A DNA stretch of 11,013 nt from Lysobacterales bacterium (GCA_026990095.1 JALSIL010000502.1:1-11013); one strand, 5' to 3'; counted from the stretch's first letter, positions 1 to 8,028 are shown. Numbers and translations are program-made. The notes: generated by a model not told the origin, from the sequence alone.

Positions 1-329
1 TTGTGACTGATAATAAAGATTATGCTCTGTATTTTTCACGAGCTGCTATTCCTTTTGCTCGCGATGGGTTTAATGCAGGTTGTCTTGATTCAAGTATAAC
101 TTATAAACACCATATTGGATTGTATGCTTACCGTGCCAAATTTTTAAAGGAATTTTCGCAACTCAAACCCACCTCCCTTGAGAAAACCGAATCCTTAGAA
201 CAACTAAGGGTTTTATCTTATGGCTATAAAATTATAGCTAAAAAAGCCAAACAAACTATGCCTCATGGAATTGATACCCTTGATGATGTCAAAAGGTTTG
301 AAAAAAAGTTGAGTTCATTTGATTTTTAA
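1..329 (+). CDS. kdsB: 3-deoxy-manno-octulosonate cytidylyltransferase (CMP-Kdo synthetase), C-terminal part
   Basis: The reading frame is open from the left edge (first full codon at 3) to a TAA at 327-329, so only about the last 108 residues of a protein normally near 250 are present. The enzyme activates Kdo with CTP to give CMP-Kdo for lipopolysaccharide inner-core synthesis in the cytoplasm. Seen here are the family blocks YALYFSRAAIPFARD, then HIGLYAYRAKFLKEF, then SLEKTESLEQLRVLSYGYKI, and the terminal HGIDTLDDVKRFEK, which line up in order with the E. coli KdsB C-terminus. The GTG at position 3 is an internal codon, not a start. The stop codon overlaps the stop of the convergent diguanylate cyclase gene by 4 bases, leaving no separate terminator between them. 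Identification is firm. What lies upstream (often lpxK or another envelope gene) is outside the window. Confidence 0.95.
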   Translation, partial: VTDNKDYALYFSRAAIPFARDGFNAGCLDSSITYKHHIGLYAYRAKFLKEFSQLKPTSLEKTESLEQLRVLSYGYKIIAKKAKQTMPHGIDTLDDVKRFEKKLSSFDF

Positions 330-3325
330 GTCATTTTTATTCGTTCTATTACGTTATTTTTAACCGCTCCATCTATGTCATTTAGGAGAGTGCTAAATTT
401 CCATTGGTCATTTGGATGAATCTTCCAGAGATAGCCAACAGCGCAATCTCTGCCTTTGTTTTTGGCATCGTACAATGCCAAATCAGCTAATTGAATGGTT
501 TTTTCAAAACACGAATGTTTAGCCTTTTCAGGTGTGTGTGCAAATCCCAATGAACAGCGTAAAAGTAAGTGTTTCTTGGCTGAGGTTTCTATTTTAATTT
601 GACGACAATTTTCCAATATGTCATTAATCAACTGCACTAATTCGGTTTTATTGGTTGATGGGCAGACCACTAAAAACTCTTCACCTCCCCAGCGTGAAGC
701 AATTTGATGGGGTTTGACTTGTTTTTTTAGCATGTCAGCAAATGCCTTTAAGGCTTTATCTCCAATTTCATGACCGTATTTGTCATTGACGGATTTAAAA
801 TGATCCAAATCAATAAGGATAAATCCAGTGGGTTTAGAATCTCCTTGTGCTTTAATTGCTTCTAAGGTGTTGTGAACATGGTTTCGGTTAGCCAGTTGAG
901 TGAGGTTGTCGTGGTTGGCAAGCCACTCAAGTCCTTTATTAACCTCGTTTAGTTCTTTGGTTCTTTCTTGTACAATTTTTTCTAGCTTGAGGGCATACAT
1001 TTTACTTCGGTAGTTTCGGATAAAGAAGGCTGCCAAAATAACTAAACCAACAAGAGCTAAAAAAATCTTTGTTTGCCAAAAGGGTGGTTTTACCGTAAAT
1101 TGATACTGTGCAGGGTGTTTATTCCAGTGCCCATTGCCAATGCGAGCAGAGACTTCAAAAGTATAATCCCCCGCAGCTAAGGAATCTATTTGCAATTCCC
1201 TTAAGCGCGTTTCACGCCAAGGATTGTCGATTTGATTGTTAAAGCGATAGCGGTAGGTTATGTCTGATGCTCGCTGAAAACTAATGGCGGCAAATTTTAT
1301 AAGTAAACTGCTGTCTTGTTGTTTGATTTGTGCAGCAACATTTAAATCTAATGGTTTTTGATTGTTGTGAATTGATAGAATGTGGACAGGAGGTTCATCG
1401 CTGCTGCCTACTTTAAATTCTTTTGCAAAACGGCTGATGCCTTCCCCTGTACCAAACCACAAGTTTCCATCAGCATCCTTATAGCCTGCCCCTCGGTTAA
1501 TTAAATCAAACACCAAACCTTCTCGTGATGAAATGATGGTGAAATTGTTGCCATCAAAAATAGCAACCCCTCGGCTAGTACCAATCCAAATATTATCGCC
1601 TTGTCCAGGTAAAATTACTGTGCTGTTGTTGTGTGGCAGACCTTCCTTTTTAGTCCAGTTCTTAAAGTGGTTGTCTTTAAAATAACTTAGGCCATTATTG
1701 GTTGCAATCCATAGCCCGTCATTTTTGTCTTCATAAAAGTCATTAATGAAATTAGCAGGTAAACCATCACTTGTTGACCAGTTCGTAAATTTCCCATCAG
1801 AGAAATAAGTAAGCCCAAAGGAGGATGCCAGCCACAGCCCTCCCTTTTTACTCTCAAGTATACGGTTTATTCGGTTATGAGGTAAACCGTCTTTTGTGGT
1901 GTAAGTTTTGAAGAGTTGACCATCGTAGTGATTTAATCCATTGTTTGTTCCTATCCATAAAGTCTTATCGTGTGCTTGGATGATATGATAAACCACGAAG
2001 CCAGCCAGTCCTTGATTTTGACCATAATAAGAAAATTCACCATTAGATAGTTTGCTCATGCCTTGCAAAGTTCCAAACCAGGTGTTTTGCTCATCATCAA
2101 CCATAATTGAAAGGACTTTATTATGGGGTAGACCAGATTTCCGCGTGAAATGCGTTATTTTGCTGTCGCATATATGACTGGCACCATTCCCATTAGTACC
2201 AATCCACAGGCAGTTGTTATAATCATTCGTAATGGTGTATACATTTGGGTTAGGCAGTCCCCTTTGGGCTTTCCAATTCAAAACACTTGTGGTGCTTAAT
2301 CGGGTGAGTCCACCTCCGTATGTTCCGAACCAGAGGTTGTTTTCTTGGTCTAAAAATATATCATTTACACTGTTATCTGGTAAGCCATTGTACATTTCAA
2401 AATGCTGCACTATTTCTTGCTTTTGGTTAATTTTATAAACACCAAAATCGCGTGAGCCTAGCCAAATAAAACCCTTTTTATCAAGCATAATCTTGTTGAT
2501 GGTTTGGTTGCTAAGATCTACATTAAATTCTAAGGGTTCAAAGGCTTTGCCATTGTATTTTGCAATACCAAAACGGGTTCCTATCCAAATGCTGTCGTCT
2601 TGGTTTTGAAAAATTGTCCTTATCTCTGATTTTTTAGCATTCCATTGAACTTGTTCTACTTTATCGCCATTAATTTTAAAAACATGTTTTGTAGTGCCAG
2701 CCCAAATATTGCCTTGTTTGTCCGCCAAAATACTTCTAACTCGGTCTGTTTTAATGCCATTTTCCTTCTTTATTTGCCTAATTAATTTAGGCTGATTTTT
2801 TACATCAACTTGCAGTACGCCAGCACCATAAGTTGCCACCCATAAGCTTCCATCGGGTGCTTGGCTTAACTCACGAGCAGAATAACTTCCTAGTGTTGTG
2901 TTTTTGGGATTAAAAACATGAAATTCTTTACCATCATACCACGCCAGTCCTTTTTCTGTGGCTATCCACAGTGTCCCATCCTTGGTCTTCAATAAATCGC
3001 GAGCTAAGTTATGTGGCAAACCATCATCGCGTCCATAAGTCCAAAACTGTTTGCCGTCATAGCGATTGATGCCTGTTCTTGAGGCAACCCATAAAAAGCC
3101 TAAATCATCTTGTTCTATAGAAAAAATAACCGTATCTTCGAGTCCGTCGGCGATACTTAGAGAAGCAAAAGGCATTTGCTGTGTGAATGCGTGGCAGCTA
3201 ATGAGGAGAAGGAAAGGCAATAGCAAGTTACGAATAAAAGAAAAATCAATCCAGTTTCTTTTTGTGTGCACGTGAACATCAAGGTCTTTTTTTTGAATTT
3301 TCAAAACGGTTGATGTTTTCGTCAT
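326..3325 (-). CDS. Two-propeller (Reg_prop/Y_Y_Y) membrane sensor with C-terminal GGDEF diguanylate cyclase
   Basis: This 999-residue protein is predicted to make c-di-GMP in response to a signal sensed outside the membrane. An N-terminal hydrophobic stretch at about 33-48 acts as signal or anchor. Residues 60-635 hold 14 repeats with the motif LWIGT..GL..YDG, one every 35-45 residues (Trp at about 79, 120, 162, 208, 247, 288, 332, 374, 416, 458, 498, 539, 580, 623), which fits two seven-bladed propellers. A Y_Y_Y domain follows at about 675-747, a membrane helix at 753-770, a short coiled coil at 773-800, and the GGDEF domain at about 800-965. The catalytic elements are present: D.LTQLANR at 806-814, DLDHFKSVND at 839-848 and GGEEF at 880-884. 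The inhibitory RxxD site, expected at 871-874, reads KPHQ, so product feedback through that site is unlikely. A 45-residue tail of no known family ends the protein. The ATG at 3325 is the first after an in-frame TAA; it lacks a clear ribosome-binding site, so the start is less certain than the rest. The specific signal is unknown. Confidence 0.9.
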   Translation of the reverse strand: MTKTSTVLKIQKKDLDVHVHTKRNWIDFSFIRNLLLPFLLLISCHAFTQQMPFASLSIADGLEDTVIFSIEQDDLGFLWVASRTGINRYDGKQFWTYGRDDGLPHNLARDLLKTKDGTLWIATEKGLAWYDGKEFHVFNPKNTTLGSYSARELSQAPDGSLWVATYGAGVLQVDVKNQPKLIRQIKKENGIKTDRVRSILADKQGNIWAGTTKHVFKINGDKVEQVQWNAKKSEIRTIFQNQDDSIWIGTRFGIAKYNGKAFEPLEFNVDLSNQTINKIMLDKKGFIWLGSRDFGVYKINQKQEIVQHFEMYNGLPDNSVNDIFLDQENNLWFGTYGGGLTRLSTTSVLNWKAQRGLPNPNVYTITNDYNNCLWIGTNGNGASHICDSKITHFTRKSGLPHNKVLSIMVDDEQNTWFGTLQGMSKLSNGEFSYYGQNQGLAGFVVYHIIQAHDKTLWIGTNNGLNHYDGQLFKTYTTKDGLPHNRINRILESKKGGLWLASSFGLTYFSDGKFTNWSTSDGLPANFINDFYEDKNDGLWIATNNGLSYFKDNHFKNWTKKEGLPHNNSTVILPGQGDNIWIGTSRGVAIFDGNNFTIISSREGLVFDLINRGAGYKDADGNLWFGTGEGISRFAKEFKVGSSDEPPVHILSIHNNQKPLDLNVAAQIKQQDSSLLIKFAAISFQRASDITYRYRFNNQIDNPWRETRLRELQIDSLAAGDYTFEVSARIGNGHWNKHPAQYQFTVKPPFWQTKIFLALVGLVILAAFFIRNYRSKMYALKLEKIVQERTKELNEVNKGLEWLANHDNLTQLANRNHVHNTLEAIKAQGDSKPTGFILIDLDHFKSVNDKYGHEIGDKALKAFADMLKKQVKPHQIASRWGGEEFLVVCPSTNKTELVQLINDILENCRQIKIETSAKKHLLLRCSLGFAHTPEKAKHSCFEKTIQLADLALYDAKNKGRDCAVGYLWKIHPNDQWKFSTLLNDIDGAVKNNVIERIKMT

Positions 3326-3353
3326 TGTTTTAATAAGTCTGTGTAAAACTCTT

Positions 3354-3381
3354 GTTATATTTTACTCCTATTTGCTCTCAA
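3354..3381 (-). promoter_or_regulatory. Candidate sigma70 promoter for the GGDEF gene
   Basis: On the minus strand TTGAGA (3376-3381) lies 16 bases from TATAAC (3354-3359); each matches the consensus at five of six positions. Transcription would start near 3347, leaving an untranslated leader of about 20 bases before the ATG at 3325. An AGGAG at 3365-3369 falls inside the promoter spacer and about 40 bases from the ATG, so it is not the ribosome-binding site. The call is by sequence pattern only. Confidence 0.5.
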
Positions 3382-3417
3382 AATGCCAGTTATTCTCAAT
3401 TAATGTTGCAAACGTCG

Positions 3418-5859
3418 CTAATCATAAATAACGGCGACTCTAAATCCCAGGGTGTTATTGCGTTCTGTTTTATTTATTTTTGCACGCTTATAGACCGATA
3501 AATCGTCTTCAGTTACTAAGGTTGTTCGCGTTACTGTTTCTTCACAAAGCCCCATAACTCTTGGGCTTCCATCAGTTGGAGCATCCAAATAGTTCGGGTG
3601 CCAGCAATCGGCAATTAATTCCGTCAATGAATTTTTTGGATTCATTAATCGATAGGGGTTTCCTTTTCTTGTTGATTGTGCAGCATATTCCCATTGAGCT
3701 TCACTGGGTAATTGGTAATTCTGACCTGACAAAGATTTTAACCAATTTATAAACTCAAGACTGTCTTGGTAGTTAATATTAGTCACTGGATTTTGTTCTC
3801 TTTTATCGCCTTTTTTCTCTGGTTGGTAAGTGCAAAATCCATCGGCATAACACGCATCCCATTGTTTAAAACTAACAGGAAGTTGGCTAATGCTAAATTC
3901 TTTAATATAGACATTATGTGCTGGTTTCTGAGAGCTAGGCCCAGTTTCATTTCCCATGGTGAAATTGCCCGCTTTAATAACAACCATTTGAGGGCAATTT
4001 TTACACGCTGTAAAGGTTTCTCCGATGTTTTTCCCTGGCCACTTAATCTCAGACTTGAGTTTGAATAACAAGGTGTTCGTTGGTAAACCATTAACGGGTA
4101 AATTTTTTAGTTTTTGGTAAGTTTTAATTAGACTTTTGGTTTGCAAATCTAAATTGCCTGTTTGGTTTAAATCTTTATACTTTAGGCGTATCAATTGTGC
4201 TTGAATGGACTTTATCAGTTTTTTCTTCTCTTGGGCAACGCTGATTAGTCGCTGTTTTTGTTTAATTTTGCTTTGAAGGATGGTTTCTTGTTGTTGTTTT
4301 TCTAATGCATTGGCCTTTTGTTCGGTTATTTGTATTAGCTTGATTTCGATTTCTTTTTGATGGGTATTGTTTGGGTATTGTTTGGTGTAATTTTGGTAAC
4401 CTTCTTGGGTATTGGACAAAAGTGCTTGCCTCCAGCTTTCTTGTTCAATGGATTCGTATTTGCGTGTTAGTTCGTCGATTAGAATTTCATCAACCACGCC
4501 AGTAACCACCAGTTGATTGTCGTGTTCAAACTTTTTAATGCTTTGTTGAGTTCTGACATCTAAAATTCCATTTTGAGCGACTTTATAACCTAATAGGTTG
4601 AGCTTTTGTTGTGCAATTAAAATACCTTCATTCTTAATCTGTTTCTTTGTTTCTTTTGATTGTGTTTGAACTATTGTTTTGTCGGTTTTTGCCGGAAAGA
4701 ATAAGTTCCATTTATTTATAACGGCATCAACTGTAAACAACTGGTCAAATTCTTTGTTGTTGACGGTGTGTTCATATGTGATGTAAGACGCGATTGCTAT
4801 CAACATTAAAAGTAAAAGCCAGCTAAAAAAACCAAATCCATTTTTCTTTGCAAGTTGATCAATTGTGTGTGTATTTAGTGTCGTTTGATCACGTGTGGAT
4901 ATATTTGGACGAGCCGAAATGACCTGTGGTTTAAATAAATGTGTTTCAGAACCAATTTCTTTTTTCGCCACAATGGGCTCTGTTTGCAACGTGGTATTGA
5001 AATCATTGGTTTTTCTCCACAAAGAAGACCAATCGGATAAGTTTTTTGGACGGTCATTGACTTCCAACATTAAGCCGCAATCAATGGCTTTTAGAAAAGA
5101 CGATGAATTAATGCGGTCGGATAATTTTTCTATGTTGTCATCATGCAATCTATTCATGATGTCAGGTGGTTTTTTGCCAGTAACACCCAAATAGGCGACT
5201 GCGGCTAAGGAGTAAATGTCTGACCATGGGCCAATTTCCCCTTTTGAACTGTACTGTTCTAAGGGTGCATAACCAGGAGTGATAATCGTAGTTACTTGCC
5301 GAGACTTATCGCCAATGGCTTGTCGAGCTGCACCAAAATCGATTAAAACTGCTGTACCATCCTTGCGAAACATGATGTTGTCGGGCTTTATATCTCGATG
5401 CAAAATACCTTGTTTGTGCACAAGTTGTAAACCATCAACAACTGAAGTGATTATTTCTTTGAGCTGATTCTCATCCATGGGTTTATCGTTAGAAATAATG
5501 TCAATTAAACAACCGCCCTCACAGTATTCCATAACAATGTAGGCAGTACCATTTTCTTCAAAAAATCGATAAATTCTTACAATGCTGGGGTGTTCAAATT
5601 TGGCTAAGGTTTTGGCTTCATTGATAAAAGCATTCAGTCCCCAATTGTAAGTTTTTTGTGAAGCACTGCTGCGTGGCACGATTTTTGAGTCGGCTTCTCG
5701 AACAGCGTGTTCGGCAGGCATGTATTCTTTTATAGCGACGTATTTTTCGAGGTGTGTATCAAAAGCAAGGTAAGTCAACCCGAAACCGCCTTCACCAAGC
5801 AATTTAATGAGGCGATATTCACGCAACATGGTATCAGGTTGTAGAGTGTGCAATGCCAT
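3418..5859 (-). CDS. Membrane Ser/Thr protein kinase with peptidoglycan-binding-like repeats and a reduced FGE/SUMF1-like domain
   Basis: This is an 813-residue, three-part protein. Residues 14-285 form a Hanks-type kinase with all key residues visible: glycine loop GEGGFG (22-27), Lys44 in VAIKEY, Glu81, HRDIKPDN (154-161), DFG (174-176), PGYAPLEQY (195-203) and Asp214. It should phosphorylate Ser/Thr of cytoplasmic targets. A linker leads to a single membrane helix at about 343-363. Outside the cytoplasm come a peptidoglycan-binding-1-like unit (about 411-466, GYKVAQNGILDVRTQQSIKKF), a short repeat of the W..A..Y..YP type (476-505), a Gln/Lys-rich coiled coil (510-548) and a second such unit (about 548-602, with the shared pattern GNLDLQTKSLIKTYQ). 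The final 615-813 region resembles formylglycine-generating enzyme (TMG, LPSEAQWEYAA, DCWHPNY, GFRVAV). It is short: the YPWG and FGLYDMHGNVWEW segments are missing or replaced, and the RGGS motif reads MGLC, so sulfatase-maturation activity is unlikely and a binding role is my inference. The start is the first ATG; no clear ribosome-binding site precedes it. The substrate is unknown. Confidence 0.9.
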   Translation of the reverse strand: MALHTLQPDTMLREYRLIKLLGEGGFGLTYLAFDTHLEKYVAIKEYMPAEHAVREADSKIVPRSSASQKTYNWGLNAFINEAKTLAKFEHPSIVRIYRFFEENGTAYIVMEYCEGGCLIDIISNDKPMDENQLKEIITSVVDGLQLVHKQGILHRDIKPDNIMFRKDGTAVLIDFGAARQAIGDKSRQVTTIITPGYAPLEQYSSKGEIGPWSDIYSLAAVAYLGVTGKKPPDIMNRLHDDNIEKLSDRINSSSFLKAIDCGLMLEVNDRPKNLSDWSSLWRKTNDFNTTLQTEPIVAKKEIGSETHLFKPQVISARPNISTRDQTTLNTHTIDQLAKKNGFGFFSWLLLLMLIAIASYITYEHTVNNKEFDQLFTVDAVINKWNLFFPAKTDKTIVQTQSKETKKQIKNEGILIAQQKLNLLGYKVAQNGILDVRTQQSIKKFEHDNQLVVTGVVDEILIDELTRKYESIEQESWRQALLSNTQEGYQNYTKQYPNNTHQKEIEIKLIQITEQKANALEKQQQETILQSKIKQKQRLISVAQEKKKLIKSIQAQLIRLKYKDLNQTGNLDLQTKSLIKTYQKLKNLPVNGLPTNTLLFKLKSEIKWPGKNIGETFTACKNCPQMVVIKAGNFTMGNETGPSSQKPAHNVYIKEFSISQLPVSFKQWDACYADGFCTYQPEKKGDKREQNPVTNINYQDSLEFINWLKSLSGQNYQLPSEAQWEYAAQSTRKGNPYRLMNPKNSLTELIADCWHPNYLDAPTDGSPRVMGLCEETVTRTTLVTEDDLSVYKRAKINKTERNNTLGFRVAVIYD

Positions 5860-5886
5860 TAAGGAATGAAATTAAAAAGTATGGCT

Positions 5887-5915
5887 ATCATAACACTAAA
5901 ATGCCATCATGAAAA
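5887..5915 (-). promoter_or_regulatory. Candidate extended -10 promoter for the kinase gene
   Basis: On the minus strand TTTTCA (5910-5915) lies 17 bases from TATGAT (5887-5892), which is preceded by TG with one base between, the extended -10 pattern. The start point would be near 5880, giving a leader of about 21 bases before the ATG at 5859. The -35 element lies inside the inverted repeat at 5900-5932, so a factor bound there could control access to it. Pattern-based only. Confidence 0.5.
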
Positions 5916-5932
5916 TAGTTCATATTGGCATT
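5900..5932. repeat. Inverted repeat between glyS and the kinase gene (operator or weak terminator)
   Basis: The arms AATGCCA (5900-5906) and TGGCATT (5926-5932), plus inner arms ATGAA (5909-5913) and TTCAT (5919-5923), pair around a 5-base loop; 12 of 14 positions match. On the minus strand the hairpin is followed by TTTTAG, too weak for a textbook Rho-independent terminator but possibly the end of the glyS transcript. It covers the proposed -35 box of the kinase gene, so an operator is equally possible. The sequence does not decide between them. Confidence 0.5.
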
Positions 5933-5955
5933 AAATTTCACTTGCTTTTGGAAAC

Positions 5956-8028
5956 TTACATCTCTAATTTAGAAATATCAGCAATGGCATTAAATAATTG
6001 ATGCAATTGCTTTAAGATGGCTAAGCGGTTTAACCTAATGGCATCGTCATCGCTATTAACCATGACATTTTCAAAGAAATTATCCACTGGTTCCCCAAGC
6101 GATGCCAAATGCCCAAAAGCCTGTTGGTATAGCCGTTGTTCGACTTCTTGATTAAATCTTCTCTTCATTGCTTCAATAGCACCGAATAGATTTTTTTCTT
6201 GTTCTTCATGCAACAGAGTCATTGTGACGGAATCAGGAACGTGCTCTTGTGATTTCTTTAAAATATTGCCAATGCGTTTATTGGCAGCGGCAAGAGCTGG
6301 AGCCGCAGTGTTTTCTTTAAAAGCGACGCATGCTAAGATTCGGCTGTTGCAATCGTCTAAGTTTTCGGGTTTAAGAGCTAAAACCGAATCAATAATATCG
6401 TGGCTTATGCCTTTTTCGAGGTAGCTGTGTTTGAGTCGTTGATTGATAAAGCTTTCAATATCTTTTTGAACGGTTTGCTTATCCAAGTCTTTAATTGTTA
6501 TTTGATTTAGGCTGGTTTGGATTAATTCATAAAGGTTAATCGGTAATTGAGCCTCTTGTAAAATACGAATAATACCCAATGTGCTACGACGTAGAGCAAA
6601 TGGATCTTTATTTCCAGTTGGTTTTTTGCCAACAGCAAAAATTCCGCAAAGAGTGTCCATTTTATCTGACAAAGATAAAGCTTGTCCTAAAGGAGTATGT
6701 GGAATACTATCGCCTGAGAAAGTGGGTTTGTATTGTGAGGTTATGGCAGCAGCGACATTTTCGTGTTCGCCTTGTGCGGCAGCATAATAACCTCCCATTA
6801 TGCCTTGTAAATCAGGAAATTCATCAACCATGTCCGTGACTAAATCACATTTTAACAAGGTCGATGCGCGTTCTATTTGATGAATATCCAAATCGAGTTT
6901 GCTACCAAGAGATAACATTATCTTACCGATGCGCTTGCATTTATCGCCGATTGAACCCAACTGTTTTTCAAATGTCATTTTATCAAGCATTGCAAAGCGA
7001 GAATCAAGTGGTTGTTTTTGGTCTTGTTCCCAAAAGAAACGTGCATCAGCTAAGCGAGGGCGAATGACTTTTTCAAAGCCTTTAATCACCTGTGCAACAT
7101 CTTTGGATTCGATATTTGCCAGTGCCACAAAATTTGGCATCAGTTTATTATCGTCATCAAAAACAGGAAAATATTTTTGGTGTTTTTGCATGGATGAAAT
7201 CAGGGCCTCTGGCGGTACTTGTAAAAAGTCCTCATCAAAGCTGCCAACAGTTGCCACAGGGTATTCAACAATGTCTGTGACTTCATCTAATAAGCTGTCG
7301 TCGGTTCGTGCCGTACCATTAATGGTTTTGGCAATGTCAATAACTTGTTGTTTGATCTTTTCTTTTCGTGCTATTTGATCAACTTCAACACGCACATCCA
7401 TTAATTGTTGCACATAAGTGTCAGCAGATTTAATGGTAATATAATCAGGAAAGTGAAATCGGTGACCGCGTGATTGGTTACTTGTCGTCAATCCAAACAT
7501 TTCAAATTCAATAACTTTAGAACCCTGCAATAAAATTATCCAATGCACTGGGCGAATAAAATTAAAACTGTTATTGCCCCAACGCATGGGTTTTGGAATA
7601 GGTAACTTATTGATGCTGCGCTGAATGAATTCTGGTAATAATTCGGCGGTTTTGCGTCCTTTTTCCTCAATGTCAAACACCAACCATTCGCCTTTATCGG
7701 TTTTGAGTGTTTGTAAATCAGCCACTTCGGCACCAACAGATTTAGCAAAGCCGATGGCAGCAGGTTTTGGGTTGCCATCTGCATCAAAAGCTGCCACCAC
7801 GGCAGGTCCTTTGCGTTGCATTTTTTTATCGGCTTGTCCAGCGTCTATGTTTTTTAGAATAAAAGCTAAACGGCGTGGAGAAGCAAACCAACGAGAGTTG
7901 TCTTTATCAAAACCAATGCCTGCTTTATCTAATTCGGCAACTACGCCATTGTATAGGCTTTTGGCTAAATTGTTTAACGCTTTTGGTGGTAATTCTTCTG
8001 TGCCCAATTCAAATAAAATAGTACTCAT
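5956..8028 (-). CDS. glyS: Glycyl-tRNA synthetase, beta subunit
   Basis: This subunit works with GlyQ in the alpha2beta2 glycyl-tRNA synthetase that charges tRNA-Gly in the cytoplasm; the beta chain supplies tRNA recognition and anticodon binding. The 690 residues match E. coli GlyS (689) in length and block by block: FELGTEELPPKAL at the N-terminus, GEWL (113-116), KLPIPKPMRWG (141-151), RPVHW (159-163), KYFPVF (285-290), RPRLADARFFWEQD (323-336), KCDLVTDMVDEFPDLQG (393-409), KMDTLCGIFAVGKKPTGNKD (456-475) followed by PFALRR, and a DALR-type anticodon-binding region from about 580 to the end. The ATG overlaps the glyQ stop as ATGA (8025-8028), and a strong AGGAG at 8036-8040, seven bases upstream, lies inside the end of glyQ. 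The overlap implies coupled translation and equal subunit output. Nothing is unusual in the protein. Confidence 0.98.
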   Translation of the reverse strand: MSTILFELGTEELPPKALNNLAKSLYNGVVAELDKAGIGFDKDNSRWFASPRRLAFILKNIDAGQADKKMQRKGPAVVAAFDADGNPKPAAIGFAKSVGAEVADLQTLKTDKGEWLVFDIEEKGRKTAELLPEFIQRSINKLPIPKPMRWGNNSFNFIRPVHWIILLQGSKVIEFEMFGLTTSNQSRGHRFHFPDYITIKSADTYVQQLMDVRVEVDQIARKEKIKQQVIDIAKTINGTARTDDSLLDEVTDIVEYPVATVGSFDEDFLQVPPEALISSMQKHQKYFPVFDDDNKLMPNFVALANIESKDVAQVIKGFEKVIRPRLADARFFWEQDQKQPLDSRFAMLDKMTFEKQLGSIGDKCKRIGKIMLSLGSKLDLDIHQIERASTLLKCDLVTDMVDEFPDLQGIMGGYYAAAQGEHENVAAAITSQYKPTFSGDSIPHTPLGQALSLSDKMDTLCGIFAVGKKPTGNKDPFALRRSTLGIIRILQEAQLPINLYELIQTSLNQITIKDLDKQTVQKDIESFINQRLKHSYLEKGISHDIIDSVLALKPENLDDCNSRILACVAFKENTAAPALAAANKRIGNILKKSQEHVPDSVTMTLLHEEQEKNLFGAIEAMKRRFNQEVEQRLYQQAFGHLASLGEPVDNFFENVMVNSDDDAIRLNRLAILKQLHQLFNAIADISKLEM

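Noticed and set aside
3365..3369. AGGAG as ribosome-binding site for the GGDEF gene
   Set aside because: It is about 40 bases from the ATG, only an ATA codon lies at the right distance, and it falls inside the spacer of the proposed promoter.
3783..4091. 102-codon minus-strand frame within the kinase gene
   Set aside because: It is in another frame of the same strand as the FGE-like domain and does not restore the missing FGE segments, so it does not indicate a frameshift.
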